DNA of 64,000 nucleotides from Paraburkholderia phenoliruptrix (GCF_019511605.1 NZ_JAEUAV010000012.1:121176-185175), one strand, 5' to 3'; positions 16,447 to 25,624 are shown, numbered from the stretch's first letter. A program made the numbers and translations. The notes: generated by a model from the letters alone, not told the origin.

Positions 16447-16983
16447 ATGTCCCGCCTGACCACCATCCGCCCTGAAGAAGCAACTGGCGCAGCAGCTGAA
16501 GTGTTCGCGAAGATAAAGAAGGCTGTCGGCAAGGTGCCCAATGCGTACGCGACTGTCGGCACGCACAGCCCCGAAGCGCTCAGCGCCGTGCTGGCATTCG
16601 ACGCAGCGGTGTCCGCCAGTACGCTCAGCAAGGCAGATATCGAAGTCATCAAACTGGCTGTCAGCGAACACGTGGGTTGTGACTACTGTGTCGCCGCTCA
16701 TACGTTGATGGGCAAGCTGGCTGGACTGTCGAGCGATGACATGAAGCAGGTGCGCGCTGGCGTTGCAACTGGCGACGCGAAGCGCGATGCGCTGGTGACG
16801 TATGTGCTTACGCTCGTCGGCACGCGTGGCACGGTGCCCGCGGCGGCTGTCGATGCAGTGCGGGCGGCTGGTTACACGGAACGCCAGATCATCGAAATCA
16901 ATCTTGCGATTGCGTCGATCACGTTCACCAATCTCGTGAATCGCGTGAACGATACGACGCTTGACTTTCCGGCAGTGAAGTAA
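16447..16983 (+). CDS. AhpD-like carboxymuconolactone decarboxylase family protein
   Basis: The 178-residue protein has the AhpD-like core with the redox motif EHVGCDYCVAAH (Glu74, Cys78, Cys81, His85), the peroxidatic arrangement of alkylhydroperoxidase AhpD. It also has the family N-terminus MSRLTTIRPEEATG and a second helical half ending ITFTNLVNRVNDT. The intact CxxC and His point to disulfide reduction or peroxidase activity and away from true decarboxylase activity. It is followed 41 bases later by a lipoamide-dehydrogenase-like flavoprotein, the class that recycles AhpD through lipoyl carriers, so the two probably act together. It is divergent from an AraC regulator. Confidence 0.88.
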   Translation: MSRLTTIRPEEATGAAAEVFAKIKKAVGKVPNAYATVGTHSPEALSAVLAFDAAVSASTLSKADIEVIKLAVSEHVGCDYCVAAHTLMGKLAGLSSDDMKQVRAGVATGDAKRDALVTYVLTLVGTRGTVPAAAVDAVRAAGYTERQIIEINLAIASITFTNLVNRVNDTTLDFPAVK

Positions 16984-17024
16984 GCCGTAGCTTTGGCACC
17001 CAGTCCTCGACAGGAGAGATTGTC

Positions 17025-18419
17025 ATGCGCACCATTCGTACAGACGTCGCCGTGATCGGCGCAGGGACGGCCGGGCTCTCGGCTTACCGCAGCGCGAAAG
17101 CCGAAGGCCGCACGGCCGTGATTATCGAAGGCGGTGAATACGGCACGACGTGTGCGCGAGTGGGGTGCATGCCGTCGAAGCTGCTTATCGCAGCGGCCGA
17201 AGCCGCACATGCCGCGAACCACGCCGGCGCATTCGGCGTGCGGGTCGAGGGAGTGCGGGTGGACGGCAAGACCGTCATGGATCGGGTGCGCAGCGAGCGT
17301 GACCGCTTCGTCGGGTTCGTCGTGGACGGCGTTCACGCGTTGCCGGAAGAGGACCGGCTGGTTGGCCACGTGCGCTTTATCGACGACCGGCTGCTGCAGG
17401 TCGGCGGCGATACGCTCGTGCGGGCGGCGAGCGTGGTGATTGCGACGGGCTCCACGCCGGTCATTCCCGATGTGCTTCGTGGCGTGGGCGAGCGCGTGAT
17501 CGTGAACGACGACGTGTTTGCCTGGCAGACGCTACCGCGCAGCGTGGCGGTAGTGGGCCCGGGCGTGATCGGGCTGGAGCTCGGCCAGGCGCTCGCCCGC
17601 CTTGGCGTGGAGGTGAGCGTGTTCGGCGCGCGCGGCGGCGTGGGACCGTTGACAGACCCCGTGGTCGTGGAAGAGGCACGCTCGACGTTTGCGCAAGAGT
17701 TTCACTTCGAGCCACAGGGCACGCTCGAGGCCGCGACGGCAGTCGAGGGCGGCGTGCAGATTCGCTATGCGCGCGCGGACGGCAGTTATGTTGAACGCAC
17801 CTATGAGTACGTTCTGGCTGCGGCCGGGCGGCGGCCGAACGTTGCGGACCTAGGCCTTGAAAACACATCGCTTGCACTGGACAGTCATGGCGTGCCGCAC
17901 TTCAGTCGCGACACGCTGCAAGCGGGCGAGCACCCGGTCTTCATTGCCGGCGACGCGAACGGCATCCTGCCGCTCTTGCACGAGGCCGCCGACGAAGGCC
18001 GTGCCGCGGGCCGCAATGCCGCGCTGTATCCGGATGTCGTGCCGCTCGTGAGGCGGGCGCCGCTTGCGATCGTTTTCTCGGACCCTCAGATTGCGATGAT
18101 CGGGGCGCGGCACCGGGACCTCGCACCGGGAAGCTTTGTCGCTGGAGAAGTGAGCTTTGAAGACCAGGGGCGCAGCCGCGTAATGCTGAAAAACCGTGGA
18201 TTGGCAAGAGTGTACGTCGACCGTGCTACACGGCGCTTCTTGGGCGCGGAATGGTTCGGCCCGGCCGCGGAGCACATAGGGCATCTGCTCGCGTGGAGCT
18301 TGCAGATGCGGGTCACGGTCGACGATATGCTCGGTATGCCGTTCTATCACCCGGTAGTCGAAGAAGGTTTGAGGACGGCGCTGCGCGATGCGGTGGCAAA
18401 GCTGCGGGTTGCGGCGTAG
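17025..18419 (+). CDS. Dihydrolipoyl dehydrogenase-like pyridine nucleotide-disulfide oxidoreductase
   Basis: The 464-residue flavoprotein has an FAD-binding GAGTAGLSA (12-20), the redox-active disulfide Cys43/Cys48 in TTCARVGCMPSKLL, an NAD-binding GPGVIGLELGQALARLG, the second FAD motif FIAGDANGILPLLHEAADEG and the C-terminal active-site FYHPVVEEGL. Length and motifs fit lipoamide dehydrogenase. The CARVGC form differs from the CLNVGC of the main-pathway enzymes and is usual in a standalone subgroup. It forms a two-gene unit with the AhpD-like gene, which suggests electron supply for peroxide or disulfide reduction. Confidence 0.87.
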   Translation: MRTIRTDVAVIGAGTAGLSAYRSAKAEGRTAVIIEGGEYGTTCARVGCMPSKLLIAAAEAAHAANHAGAFGVRVEGVRVDGKTVMDRVRSERDRFVGFVVDGVHALPEEDRLVGHVRFIDDRLLQVGGDTLVRAASVVIATGSTPVIPDVLRGVGERVIVNDDVFAWQTLPRSVAVVGPGVIGLELGQALARLGVEVSVFGARGGVGPLTDPVVVEEARSTFAQEFHFEPQGTLEAATAVEGGVQIRYARADGSYVERTYEYVLAAAGRRPNVADLGLENTSLALDSHGVPHFSRDTLQAGEHPVFIAGDANGILPLLHEAADEGRAAGRNAALYPDVVPLVRRAPLAIVFSDPQIAMIGARHRDLAPGSFVAGEVSFEDQGRSRVMLKNRGLARVYVDRATRRFLGAEWFGPAAEHIGHLLAWSLQMRVTVDDMLGMPFYHPVVEEGLRTALRDAVAKLRVAA

Positions 18420-18458
18420 CATCGCGCTCGCAGCGCATACACACCTATCCAGCGCTCA

Positions 18459-19031
18459 TTACGTGCTGCGCCGCATCCGCCGCACCTGCAACCAGATGGC
18501 TGAGATCAGGAAATAGAGCGCGCCGATCGCGGCGTAGCCTGCGATCTTCACGATCACGGGCGGCGTGGACGCGTGGCTTTGAGCAATGAAGAACAGGCCG
18601 GCCAGCGCCGATTGCGCACCGCTCAGTATCATCACCCACTGTGCGCTGACATGCTTCCAGCGCCGCACGGCGGTGCCGAGCTGCAGCGCGCCGGAGAGAA
18701 TCGCCCAGATGCCGAACACCGTCAGTACCGCATGCATGCCCGTCTTCAACGCAGGAAATACCGCCAGGGTCGCGATGGCGCTCATCGCTACGTTGATCGC
18801 CTGCGTGCGGTTTGCTGCCGTTCCGCCGTTGCGGGACAGGTCGACGAAATTGGCGAGCGCATCCCAGGCCGGATAGACGATCAGCAGGATCGCCGCGCCT
18901 GCCGTGCTCTGCCGGCCGACGGAAAACGCCAGCGCGACCCAGATCAGGGAAAATATCGCCCTCGAAAAGTAGTACCGTGTCAGCCATTGCTCATTGCCAG
19001 GGGCGTTGAATCCGGGGTAGTGCTCGACCAT
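18459..19031 (-). CDS. DUF308-like integral membrane protein
   Basis: The 190-residue protein has about six hydrophobic segments: RAIFSLIWVALAFSV, AAILLIVYPAWDALANFV, AINVAMSAIATLAVFPAL, AVLTVFGIWAILSGALQL, VMILSGAQSALAGLFFI and IVKIAGYAAIGALYFLISAIW. The GIWAILSGALQL segment resembles DUF308/HdeD-type acid-resistance membrane proteins. ATG 19031 (MVEHYPGF) is chosen because AAAGGA lies six bases upstream; in-frame starts at 19049 and 19088 have no ribosome binding site. It is convergent with the oxidoreductase gene. The function is unknown. Confidence 0.7.
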   Translation of the reverse strand: MVEHYPGFNAPGNEQWLTRYYFSRAIFSLIWVALAFSVGRQSTAGAAILLIVYPAWDALANFVDLSRNGGTAANRTQAINVAMSAIATLAVFPALKTGMHAVLTVFGIWAILSGALQLGTAVRRWKHVSAQWVMILSGAQSALAGLFFIAQSHASTPPVIVKIAGYAAIGALYFLISAIWLQVRRMRRST

Positions 19032-19353
19032 TTGCATTCCTTTGTACATTGAATCGTCGATCCGGCCGGCGCGCAGGGTGTCCGCCATGCGGATGCGGTG
19101 CCGACCGGATCTCTAACGCTTCGAGTATCGCTATCGTCCGGACCTGCGGCTATCGGTCAGATGTCCGATGGCAATCGTTCGCCGGCTCCTCTATCCGGTG
19201 CAGGCAGAGCTCGCGTGTCGGCAATGGCGGTTGTGCCGTTCAGGTCAGATCGTTCGCGACGGTGTGCCCGCGACCTTCGAGCCACGCATTGCGGTGCCGA
19301 TCTCAAAACTGGCCCCACAGCACGAGTAGGGCGACGAATCCCGATACGTGGGC
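19032..19353. other. Intergenic stretch, nothing recognised
   Basis: These 322 bases lie between the membrane-protein start and the MFS stop, both minus-strand genes. I see no protein family, RNA gene or convincing terminator. It must contain the promoter of the membrane-protein gene. Confidence 0.5.
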
Positions 19354-20835
19354 CTACGACCGTTTGCGTTCAGCGCACAAGCCCGGCCGCGCAGCGGCCC
19401 GCATCGGAAGAGGGCCGGCGGATGCACGCGCGAGCGAGACGCTCAGCGCGGCGCCAATCGTGAGGAACAACGAGATCGACAGCAGTGCGACGATGAAGGC
19501 GTGCGCAATACTTGCCGGGTCCTGGCGTGCGCCGAGCACCGTATAAAAAATTCCGCCGATGATCGCCACACTGAGCGACGTGCTGACCTGCAGCGTCGAA
19601 CTCGCGATGCCCGCAATCATGCCGGACAGCGCCGGTGCGACGCGCCCCGTCACCATGCGCATCAGCGTCGGCAGCGCGAGCCCCTGTCCGAAACCGGTAA
19701 CGAACAGCACGGCGGCGAGCGGCGCGGACGCAAGCGGCGTCGCGGTCGGCGTGGCTTCGATCAACCACGCGAGGCCTACGAGCCCGACGACCTCCAGTGC
19801 CATGCCGAGCGGATTGACATAAGCGCCGATGAAGCGTGAGAAAAAAGGCGTCGACAACGGGCCGAGCAGAAACCCCACGCCGAACGGCAAGAACACGAGG
19901 CCTGCGCTCAGCGCGTCCACGTGCAGCGCATTTTGCAGATACACGGAGAACAGCAGGAAGAACGCGCCGATCGAGTACAGCAACAGCGCGATCAGCAGCG
20001 CTTGACCCAGCCCCGGCGCGCGCAGCGCGGCGGGATCGAGCAGCGGTGCACCGCCGCGGCTGCCCAGCCGGCGCTCGTAACGCCAGAACAACCCGGCGAG
20101 GGCTGGCACTGCGATAAGCGATACCCAGGCCCACACGGGCCAGCCCGCCTCGCGTCCCTCGATCAGCGGCACGATCAGCGCGCCGAGCGTGAGCATCGAC
20201 AACGCGGTGCCGCCGAGATCGAGCTTGCGCGCATGCTGTGCACGCGTTTCCTTCAGCAGCGGAATGCCGAACACGACGACCAGAATCGCCAGCGGCAGGT
20301 TGACGAGGAAGATCGTGCGCCAACCCAGGTTCAACAGATCCAGCGAAATCAGGATACCGCCCAGCGCCTGTCCGATCACGGCGGCGAGGCCGAACACCGC
20401 GCCATACAAGCTGAGCGCGAGCGGCTTTTCCGATTCGGGGAAAATCGCCTGGATCGAAGCGAGCGCCTGCGGCGCCATGATCGCGGCCGTCACGCCCTGC
20501 AACGCACGACCCGCGATGAGCGTCCACGGCGAATTCGCGAGGCCGCACAGGGTCGAGGCGGCCGCAAAACCGATCAAGCCGAGAAAGAACACCCGGCCGC
20601 GGCCGAACAGGTCGCCTAACCGCCCGCCGGTGATCAGCGTCACCGCATAAAGGCCGGCATACGACGAAATGACCAGTTGCTCGGCCGACGACGAGGCGGT
20701 CAGTTCCGCGCGGATCGACGGCAATGCGACGTTGACGATAAAGAAGTCCAGCGGCGGCAGGAACGCGCCGACAAGCAGCACCGAAAACATTGCCCACCGA
20801 CGCGGGTCGGGCGATTCAGAACGATTCCGTGACAT
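19354..20835 (-). CDS. MFS drug exporter, DHA2 (EmrB/QacA) type
   Basis: The 493-residue, 14-helix transporter starts with LLVGAFLPPLDFFIVNVALPSI, the motif D1-containing first helix of the DHA2 family, followed by motif A GGRLGDLFGRGRVF and motif C GQALGGILI. The C-terminal half has paired helices and ends in a basic tail. It exports hydrophobic or cationic compounds in exchange for protons. ATG 20835 is preceded by GGAGAG. It lies 49 bases downstream of the TetR gene on the same strand; that gap contains a perfect 16-base palindrome, so expression is probably repressed by TetR. Confidence 0.88.
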   Translation of the reverse strand: MSRNRSESPDPRRWAMFSVLLVGAFLPPLDFFIVNVALPSIRAELTASSSAEQLVISSYAGLYAVTLITGGRLGDLFGRGRVFFLGLIGFAAASTLCGLANSPWTLIAGRALQGVTAAIMAPQALASIQAIFPESEKPLALSLYGAVFGLAAVIGQALGGILISLDLLNLGWRTIFLVNLPLAILVVVFGIPLLKETRAQHARKLDLGGTALSMLTLGALIVPLIEGREAGWPVWAWVSLIAVPALAGLFWRYERRLGSRGGAPLLDPAALRAPGLGQALLIALLLYSIGAFFLLFSVYLQNALHVDALSAGLVFLPFGVGFLLGPLSTPFFSRFIGAYVNPLGMALEVVGLVGLAWLIEATPTATPLASAPLAAVLFVTGFGQGLALPTLMRMVTGRVAPALSGMIAGIASSTLQVSTSLSVAIIGGIFYTVLGARQDPASIAHAFIVALLSISLFLTIGAALSVSLARASAGPLPMRAAARPGLCAERKRS

Positions 20836-20851
20836 AAACGACTCTCCATAC

Positions 20852-20867
20852 GGAACCAATTGGTTCC
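20852..20867. promoter_or_regulatory. TetR-type operator candidate before the MFS gene
   Basis: GGAACCAATTGGTTCC is a perfect 16-base palindrome, 17 bases upstream of the MFS ATG and inside the TetR-MFS gap. A related imperfect palindrome with the same GGTTCC half-site lies before the TetR gene at 21528-21542. Two matching sites at the two places a local TetR should act make this a good operator candidate. Confidence 0.65.
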
Positions 20868-20884
20868 AAATTGGGTAAAAAAAT

Positions 20885-21481
20885 TCACTCGAGAATGCGC
20901 ATGGTGCGGTCGACCAAAGCGAGCATATCGCTCTCCGGTACACTGGTCTTTCCGAGCACGCGCATGCCTTGCACCTGGCAGACGAGCAAGCGCGCCAGCA
21001 CCTGTTCATCCTGCTCGGCGATTTCGCCGCTCGCCTGCGCGCGGACAATCGCGCCCGCATAGAGCTGCTGCAGGCGCCGGAACATGCGCCCCGTGCGCTC
21101 TGCAACCTCCGCGTCGTGCGCGGCCAGTTCGGTGGTCATCGCGACGACGAGGCACCCCCGCCGGCCGGCTTCGCCGACCGACAGTCGCGCATAGCGCAGC
21201 AGCGAGTCGCGAATCGCCTGCTTCACTGGGCCGGGTTGCGACAGGATGTCCGCGGTTGCCTTGAGCCCGTCGGCCATGTACAGATCGAGCGCCGCCAGCA
21301 GCAGCGCCTTCTTGTCGCCGAATGCCTTGTAGAGACTGCCGCGCGACAGGCCGGTGCCGGCTATCAGGTCGGGCAGGGACGCGCCTTCGTATCCGCGGTC
21401 CCAGAAGACGTTCATCGCGTCGCGCGCAGCGTCGCTGACTTCGAATTCGCGGGGACGTCCCGCGCCAGCCGGATTTGCCAT
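20885..21481 (-). CDS. TetR-family repressor of the adjacent MFS exporter
   Basis: The 198-residue protein has an N-terminal TetR HTH (about 10-60: GRPREFEVSDAARDAMNVFWDRGYEGASLPDLIAGTGLSRGSLYKAFGDKK pattern, with recognition helix GLSRGSLYKAF) and a ligand-binding C-terminus of the AcuR/YxaF type (CLVVAMTTELAAHDAEVAERT). ATG 21481 is chosen because the HTH follows at the normal distance; the frame is open back to 21721. It is in an operon-like arrangement with the MFS gene and probably autoregulated through the GGTTCC palindrome overlapping its promoter. Confidence 0.88.
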   Translation of the reverse strand: MANPAGAGRPREFEVSDAARDAMNVFWDRGYEGASLPDLIAGTGLSRGSLYKAFGDKKALLLAALDLYMADGLKATADILSQPGPVKQAIRDSLLRYARLSVGEAGRRGCLVVAMTTELAAHDAEVAERTGRMFRRLQQLYAGAIVRAQASGEIAEQDEQVLARLLVCQVQGMRVLGKTSVPESDMLALVDRTMRILE

Positions 21482-21527
21482 GATCGGTTCGTAAAGCGTG
21501 CGGTGCGTGAAAGTGGAATCATTATAT

Positions 21528-21542
21528 GGACCGATCGGTTCC
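21528..21542. promoter_or_regulatory. TetR-type operator candidate before the TetR gene
   Basis: GGACCGATCGGTTCC is a 15-base near-palindrome about 45 bases upstream of the TetR start. It shares the GGTTCC half-site of the perfect palindrome at 20852-20867. A further half-site GATCGGTTC overlaps the TetR start codon (21482-21490). Confidence 0.55.
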
Positions 21543-21723
21543 AATGTCAACGCGCGTGTGCGGGGAAGGCGGGGACCGCCGGAAAATCCGTCCGTGCCGG
21601 GCGTGGCGAACGCCTTTCGGTGCCCCGGACCGTATCGTTGTAAGCGCAGGACGGCTGCGCAGCGGGATGCGGATCGTAAGCTTCGCGTATGATCTGCGGC
21701 GACCACCACGATCTTCCGCACTC

Positions 21724-23208
21724 ATGTCCACGTTCAACGTCGATCCCAATCAGACCGCGCTGCGGGTGTTCGATTCGGTAAGAGCGCTGGCGTTCGTCGG
21801 CGATCTCAGTATGGGGCAGCCGACGGACCACTCACTGCGCACCGGCTGGCTGGCGGCACGGCTCGCCCGCGCAGCCGGGCTCGACTCGCAGGTTTGCGAT
21901 ACGGTGCGCGAGGTGGCGCTGCTGCGCTGGTCGGGCTGCACCGCGAACGCGTCGGGCTTCGCCGAAGTGTTCGGCGACGATATCGCAGTCAGGCTGGCGA
22001 TGCTCGAGGGACGATCGGACTGGGCCGCGCCGCTGGAGGCGCTGGGCGGCGCGGCCTCCGTCATGTTGCCGCTCGCGCAGACGCACTGCGAGGTGTCGGG
22101 AGAGATCGCGAGCATGTCCGGCCTGTCGAGCATGACGCAGACGTCGCTGCGTCACATCTTCGAAACATGGGACGGCTCGGGATTTCCCGCGAAAACGGCT
22201 CACGCGTCGGTGCCGATGCCGGTGTTCGTCGTTGCGGTGGCGGGCGATCTGGAAATATTCAGCCGTACTTACGGCACCGAACGGGCGCTTGAGCTCATTG
22301 AGCAACGTTCGAACAGTCGATATCCGGCCCATCTCGTCGGCACGGCTGTCAGGAACGCAAGCGGTTGGCTGGACGAGGCGGGGCGCGCGACGCTCGACGA
22401 TTTCGACGCCGCGTTGATCACGCCCGACATGCAACGGACGACCTCGGCCGAGCTGGTGGCCGATGTGATCGATCTCAAGTTGCCGTGGATGACGGGCTTT
22501 TCGCGTGCTGTCGCGACCACTGCGGCAGCATGCTGCGCGCGGCTTTCACTCGATCAACCCGCGCAAATCCGTGTGTACCAGGCTGCGTTGATTCACGGCA
22601 TAGGCCGTGCCGCCGTCCCCAACGCGGTGTGGAATCAGCGCGGGACGCTGGCGGCCAGCGCCTGGGAAAAGATTCGGCTCGTGCCTTACTGGACGGCGCG
22701 CGCGGGTAGGCAAACCGGCGCCCTCGCCGAGGCCGCGGAGCTCGCTTCTTACGCGTACGAGAGGCAGGACGGCTCGGGATACTTCCGCGGTGCGGCCGGA
22801 CGTGCCTTGACGCTCGAGGCGCGCGTGCTGGCCGCCTCGGTCGTGTGGGTGGCCCTGCGTTCGCCTCGGCCCTGGCGCGACGCGCTGCCGGCTGATGCCG
22901 CCCGCAAGATCTTGCGCGAGGAGGTCGAGCGCGGCAGATTGAGCGACGAGGTGGTCGACGCGCTAATGGACCCGGCGCCCGCGGGCAAACGGTCCGCGAC
23001 ACGCGCCACGCAGGGCGCGCGCCTGTCGGCGCGGGAGATGGACGTGCTGCGCATGATCTCGCGTGGCGCGAGCAACAAGGAGGCCGCGCGCGAGCTGGCG
23101 ATGAGCCCAAGCACCGTGCGCACTCACGTGGAGAGCATGTTTCGCAAGCTCGATTGCTCGACTCGTGCGGCCGCCACGCTCAAGGCGTCGGCGCTGGGGC
23201 TGCTGTAG
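21724..23208 (+). CDS. Tandem degenerate HD-GYP domains fused to a LuxR-type HTH
   Basis: The 494-residue protein contains two HD-GYP-like halves. The first (about 35-205) has FETWDGSGFPAK. The second (about 255-415) has LIHGIGRAAVPNAVW and YERQDGSGYFRG followed by LTLEARVLAASVVWVAL. The catalytic signatures are eroded: HD reads RWSGC in copy 1 and HG in copy 2, HHE reads YAYE, and GYP reads GFP or GYF. A LuxR/GerE HTH follows (about 433-490: LSAREMDVLRMISRGASNKEAA). Cyclic-di-GMP hydrolysis is therefore unlikely; a ligand-sensing regulator is more probable. ATG 21724 is the first codon of the conserved part. Confidence 0.78.
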   Translation: MSTFNVDPNQTALRVFDSVRALAFVGDLSMGQPTDHSLRTGWLAARLARAAGLDSQVCDTVREVALLRWSGCTANASGFAEVFGDDIAVRLAMLEGRSDWAAPLEALGGAASVMLPLAQTHCEVSGEIASMSGLSSMTQTSLRHIFETWDGSGFPAKTAHASVPMPVFVVAVAGDLEIFSRTYGTERALELIEQRSNSRYPAHLVGTAVRNASGWLDEAGRATLDDFDAALITPDMQRTTSAELVADVIDLKLPWMTGFSRAVATTAAACCARLSLDQPAQIRVYQAALIHGIGRAAVPNAVWNQRGTLAASAWEKIRLVPYWTARAGRQTGALAEAAELASYAYERQDGSGYFRGAAGRALTLEARVLAASVVWVALRSPRPWRDALPADAARKILREEVERGRLSDEVVDALMDPAPAGKRSATRATQGARLSAREMDVLRMISRGASNKEAARELAMSPSTVRTHVESMFRKLDCSTRAAATLKASALGLL

Positions 23209-23296
23209 CGATCATGCGTCGCCCGGTCCAAATGCATCGCGATCCGGCGACGACGCGCTCGCGCGAGCGGGTGGCCAGCGCCGGGCGTGACTCGAA

Positions 23297-23322
23297 GCGT
23301 ATCGGTCACTCGACCGATACGC
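23297..23322 (+). terminator. 10-bp hairpin between the HD-GYP/LuxR and thioesterase genes
   Basis: GCGTATCGGT (23297-23306), loop CACTCG, ACCGATACGC (23313-23322) is a perfect stem. It is about 90 bases after the HD-GYP/LuxR stop and 104 before the thioesterase start. There is no T-run, so it could be a factor-dependent terminator or an operator. Confidence 0.5.
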
Positions 23323-23425
23323 GTGGCATGGGGCGTAGCGTAAGCTCAAGCACTTCAATTGCTTCCCGCTCGGTATGGATGCCGTCACGCGCGCTGTGCG
23401 ACGGCATTGTCAAGGCTCGCCATTC

Positions 23426-23989
23426 ATGAACCTACTGTTGCGTTTGTGCCTTACGTTCCTGCTTAGCTGGCGTCGTCAGCGGCTGCATATCCTCGACACC
23501 TGCGTCACGCCGTTTCGCGTGTGGCCCAACGACCTCGATGTGCTGCGCCACATGACCAATGGACGCTACTTCGCCATTCTCGATCTGGGGCGGGTCGATC
23601 TGTTGCTGCGTTCGCGCGTCTGGCAACGCGTCAATGCGAAAGGGTGGTATCCCGTCGTCACGCTCGAGACAATACGATTTCGTCGGTCGTTGCATTTGTG
23701 GGAGCGCTACGATGTCACCACGCGCGTGATCGGTTGGGACGAAAAGCATGTGTTTCTGGAGCAGGGGTTCAACCGGGGAGGGGACCAGGTCGCGCTCGGC
23801 GTCGTGCGAACGCGGTTTCTGAAGCGCGGCGGAGGGAGCGTGCCGACCAACGAACTACTCGCGTGGATCGGCGTGACCGAGCCATCACCCGAACTGCCCG
23901 AATGGGTCGCGCAATGGAGCAGGGCAGAGGGCGGTATGGGTATGGCGGAGCCACCACCGATCTGCTGTTCGGCTCACTGCGGCCAATAG
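23426..23989 (+). CDS. Hotdog-fold acyl-CoA thioesterase (4HBT_2, THEM6-like)
   Basis: The 187-residue protein begins with a short hydrophobic segment (MNLLLRLCLTFLLSW), then a 4HBT hotdog domain: RVWPNDLDVLRHMTNGRYFAILDLGRVDLL (the N-D-x-D-x-x-x-H-M-x-N-x-x-Y pattern with Asp and Asn at the active site), TLETIRFRRSLHLWERYDV and VFLEQGF. The family hydrolyses acyl-CoA or acyl-ACP thioesters. ATG 23426 starts the conserved sequence; codons back to 23375 are non-homologous. It is isolated, with convergent neighbours, so the substrate cannot be inferred from context. Confidence 0.82.
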   Translation: MNLLLRLCLTFLLSWRRQRLHILDTCVTPFRVWPNDLDVLRHMTNGRYFAILDLGRVDLLLRSRVWQRVNAKGWYPVVTLETIRFRRSLHLWERYDVTTRVIGWDEKHVFLEQGFNRGGDQVALGVVRTRFLKRGGGSVPTNELLAWIGVTEPSPELPEWVAQWSRAEGGMGMAEPPPICCSAHCGQ

Positions 23990-24238
23990 CGATCGTGCGA
24001 CATCCCGCCCCCGGATCGCTGACAACGGCCACTTCCGCGTCGGGCCGCCCTCCATCGAGCCGTTGAACGACCCATCACCGGAATGTGCGCTGCCTGACGC
24101 CACTGTTGCTAACGCATACCCTGGGCGCCGATTGCGCTGAGCTTGGCCCTATCGTCTGCCGATCCGCCGGGCGGATACGCTACAACGCGAACCCGCCACA
24201 GATACGGCTTATGGCGTACACAGTGCAGCTTTCTGCCG

Positions 24239-25624
24239 TCACCCTTGCCGCTGAGCCACCGCCCTTTGCCAGCCGGTGCGTGCTTCGACCCACTCCGCGA
24301 GCGTCAGCAGATCGGCGTCACGGTGAGCGGCGCCTACGAGTTGCGCGCCGAGCGGCAAACCGGCCGGCCCGAATCCGACTGGCACGGTCACAGCCGGCAC
24401 GCCGAGAAAGGTCCACGGCGCACAGAACGACGCGTCGCCCGTGTAGTCGAGCCCGCGCGGCGGCTCACCGGTGGCCGGCGCCACCAGTAGAGCATCGAGC
24501 GCCATCGCGCGGGTCAGCCAGTCGTGGAAGCGGTGCGCCATCGGCATCTGCGCCGCCTTGATGCGGGCGTAGACGGTCGCGGGCAGCGAGCGCCCCTCTT
24601 CGACGAGACCGCGCATCGCCTCGCTCACGAGTTCGGGCGTGCGATCGACCAGGCCGCCGTGTGTGATCGCCGCTTCAACCGACATCAGTTTCAACGCATG
24701 CCCAGGCGTTTCGAAGATCTCGGCCGGCAGATCGACCTGCACGATCTCGACGCCGTCTTGCGCGAGTTGAGCCGCGAGCCTGTCGAGCGCAGCCTGCTGC
24801 GCGGGATCAATGTCGCCGCCCGCCTGTTTCCTCAGCACGCCGATGCGCCGCGTGCCCGTGCCGCGCGCGGTCGTGGCCGATTGCTGTACGTGCGGTACGT
24901 GCGATACGTGCGGATCCGCCGCATCGACGCCCGTGATGAGCGCAAGTGCGTAGGCCACGTCCGCGACGTTCGTCGCGAACATGCCGACGTGATCCAGCGA
25001 CCACCCGAGCGGCAACACGCCCGTGCGTGCGATCGCACCATAAGTCGGCTTGAATCCGACAATGCCGCAATACGCCGCCGGCCGGATGACCGAGCCTTGA
25101 GTCTGCGTGCCGAGCGCGAGCGGTACGATGCCAGCCGCCACCGCGGCCGCCGAGCCGCTCGACGAACCGCCCGGCGTGAAGCCGTCATTCCACGGGTTGA
25201 CGGTCGGCCCCGGTTTGCGCCACGCGAATTCGGTCGTCACCGTCTTGCCGATGATCGATGCGCCCGCCGCACGCAGACGCGCGACCACCCAGGCATCCTG
25301 CTCCGGGCGCCGGCCTGTGTAGGCGGGCGAATTGAATTCAGTCGGCATGTCGGCGGTATCTATAACGTCTTTCACCGCGACCGGCACGCCCGCCAACGGC
25401 GCGGCCGCATCGACGGCCCCGGCTGGCGCGGTCTGCGGCAAATAGCAGAACGCGTGCAACGACGCTTGCGATTCCCGGGCCGCATCGTAGGCGCGCGCGA
25501 CGTAATGCCCGAGCGCGGCCTCGCCCGAGGAAACCGCGGTACGGATCCGGGCGATGGAGGCCGTCGCGCCGATGCTGGAAGAAGCAGAGAAGGTGGTCAT
25601 GGAGGCGTCGGTCAACGATGTCAT
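24239..25624 (-). CDS. Amidase-signature family amidase
   Basis: The 461-residue enzyme has the amidase-signature Ser-cisSer-Lys triad: Lys85 in VAVKDVID, cis-Ser154 in PGGSSSGSA, and nucleophile Ser178 in GTQTQGSVIRPA, with the usual 24-residue spacing between the serines. The usual GTDTGGS box reads GTQTQGS, a variant seen in some substrate-specialised amidases. It hydrolyses a carboxamide to acid and ammonia or amine. Its ATG overlaps the stop of the ABC binding-protein gene by four bases, so import and hydrolysis are coupled. The imported compound is probably an amide. Confidence 0.87.
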   Translation of the reverse strand: MTSLTDASMTTFSASSSIGATASIARIRTAVSSGEAALGHYVARAYDAARESQASLHAFCYLPQTAPAGAVDAAAPLAGVPVAVKDVIDTADMPTEFNSPAYTGRRPEQDAWVVARLRAAGASIIGKTVTTEFAWRKPGPTVNPWNDGFTPGGSSSGSAAAVAAGIVPLALGTQTQGSVIRPAAYCGIVGFKPTYGAIARTGVLPLGWSLDHVGMFATNVADVAYALALITGVDAADPHVSHVPHVQQSATTARGTGTRRIGVLRKQAGGDIDPAQQAALDRLAAQLAQDGVEIVQVDLPAEIFETPGHALKLMSVEAAITHGGLVDRTPELVSEAMRGLVEEGRSLPATVYARIKAAQMPMAHRFHDWLTRAMALDALLVAPATGEPPRGLDYTGDASFCAPWTFLGVPAVTVPVGFGPAGLPLGAQLVGAAHRDADLLTLAEWVEARTGWQRAVAQRQG

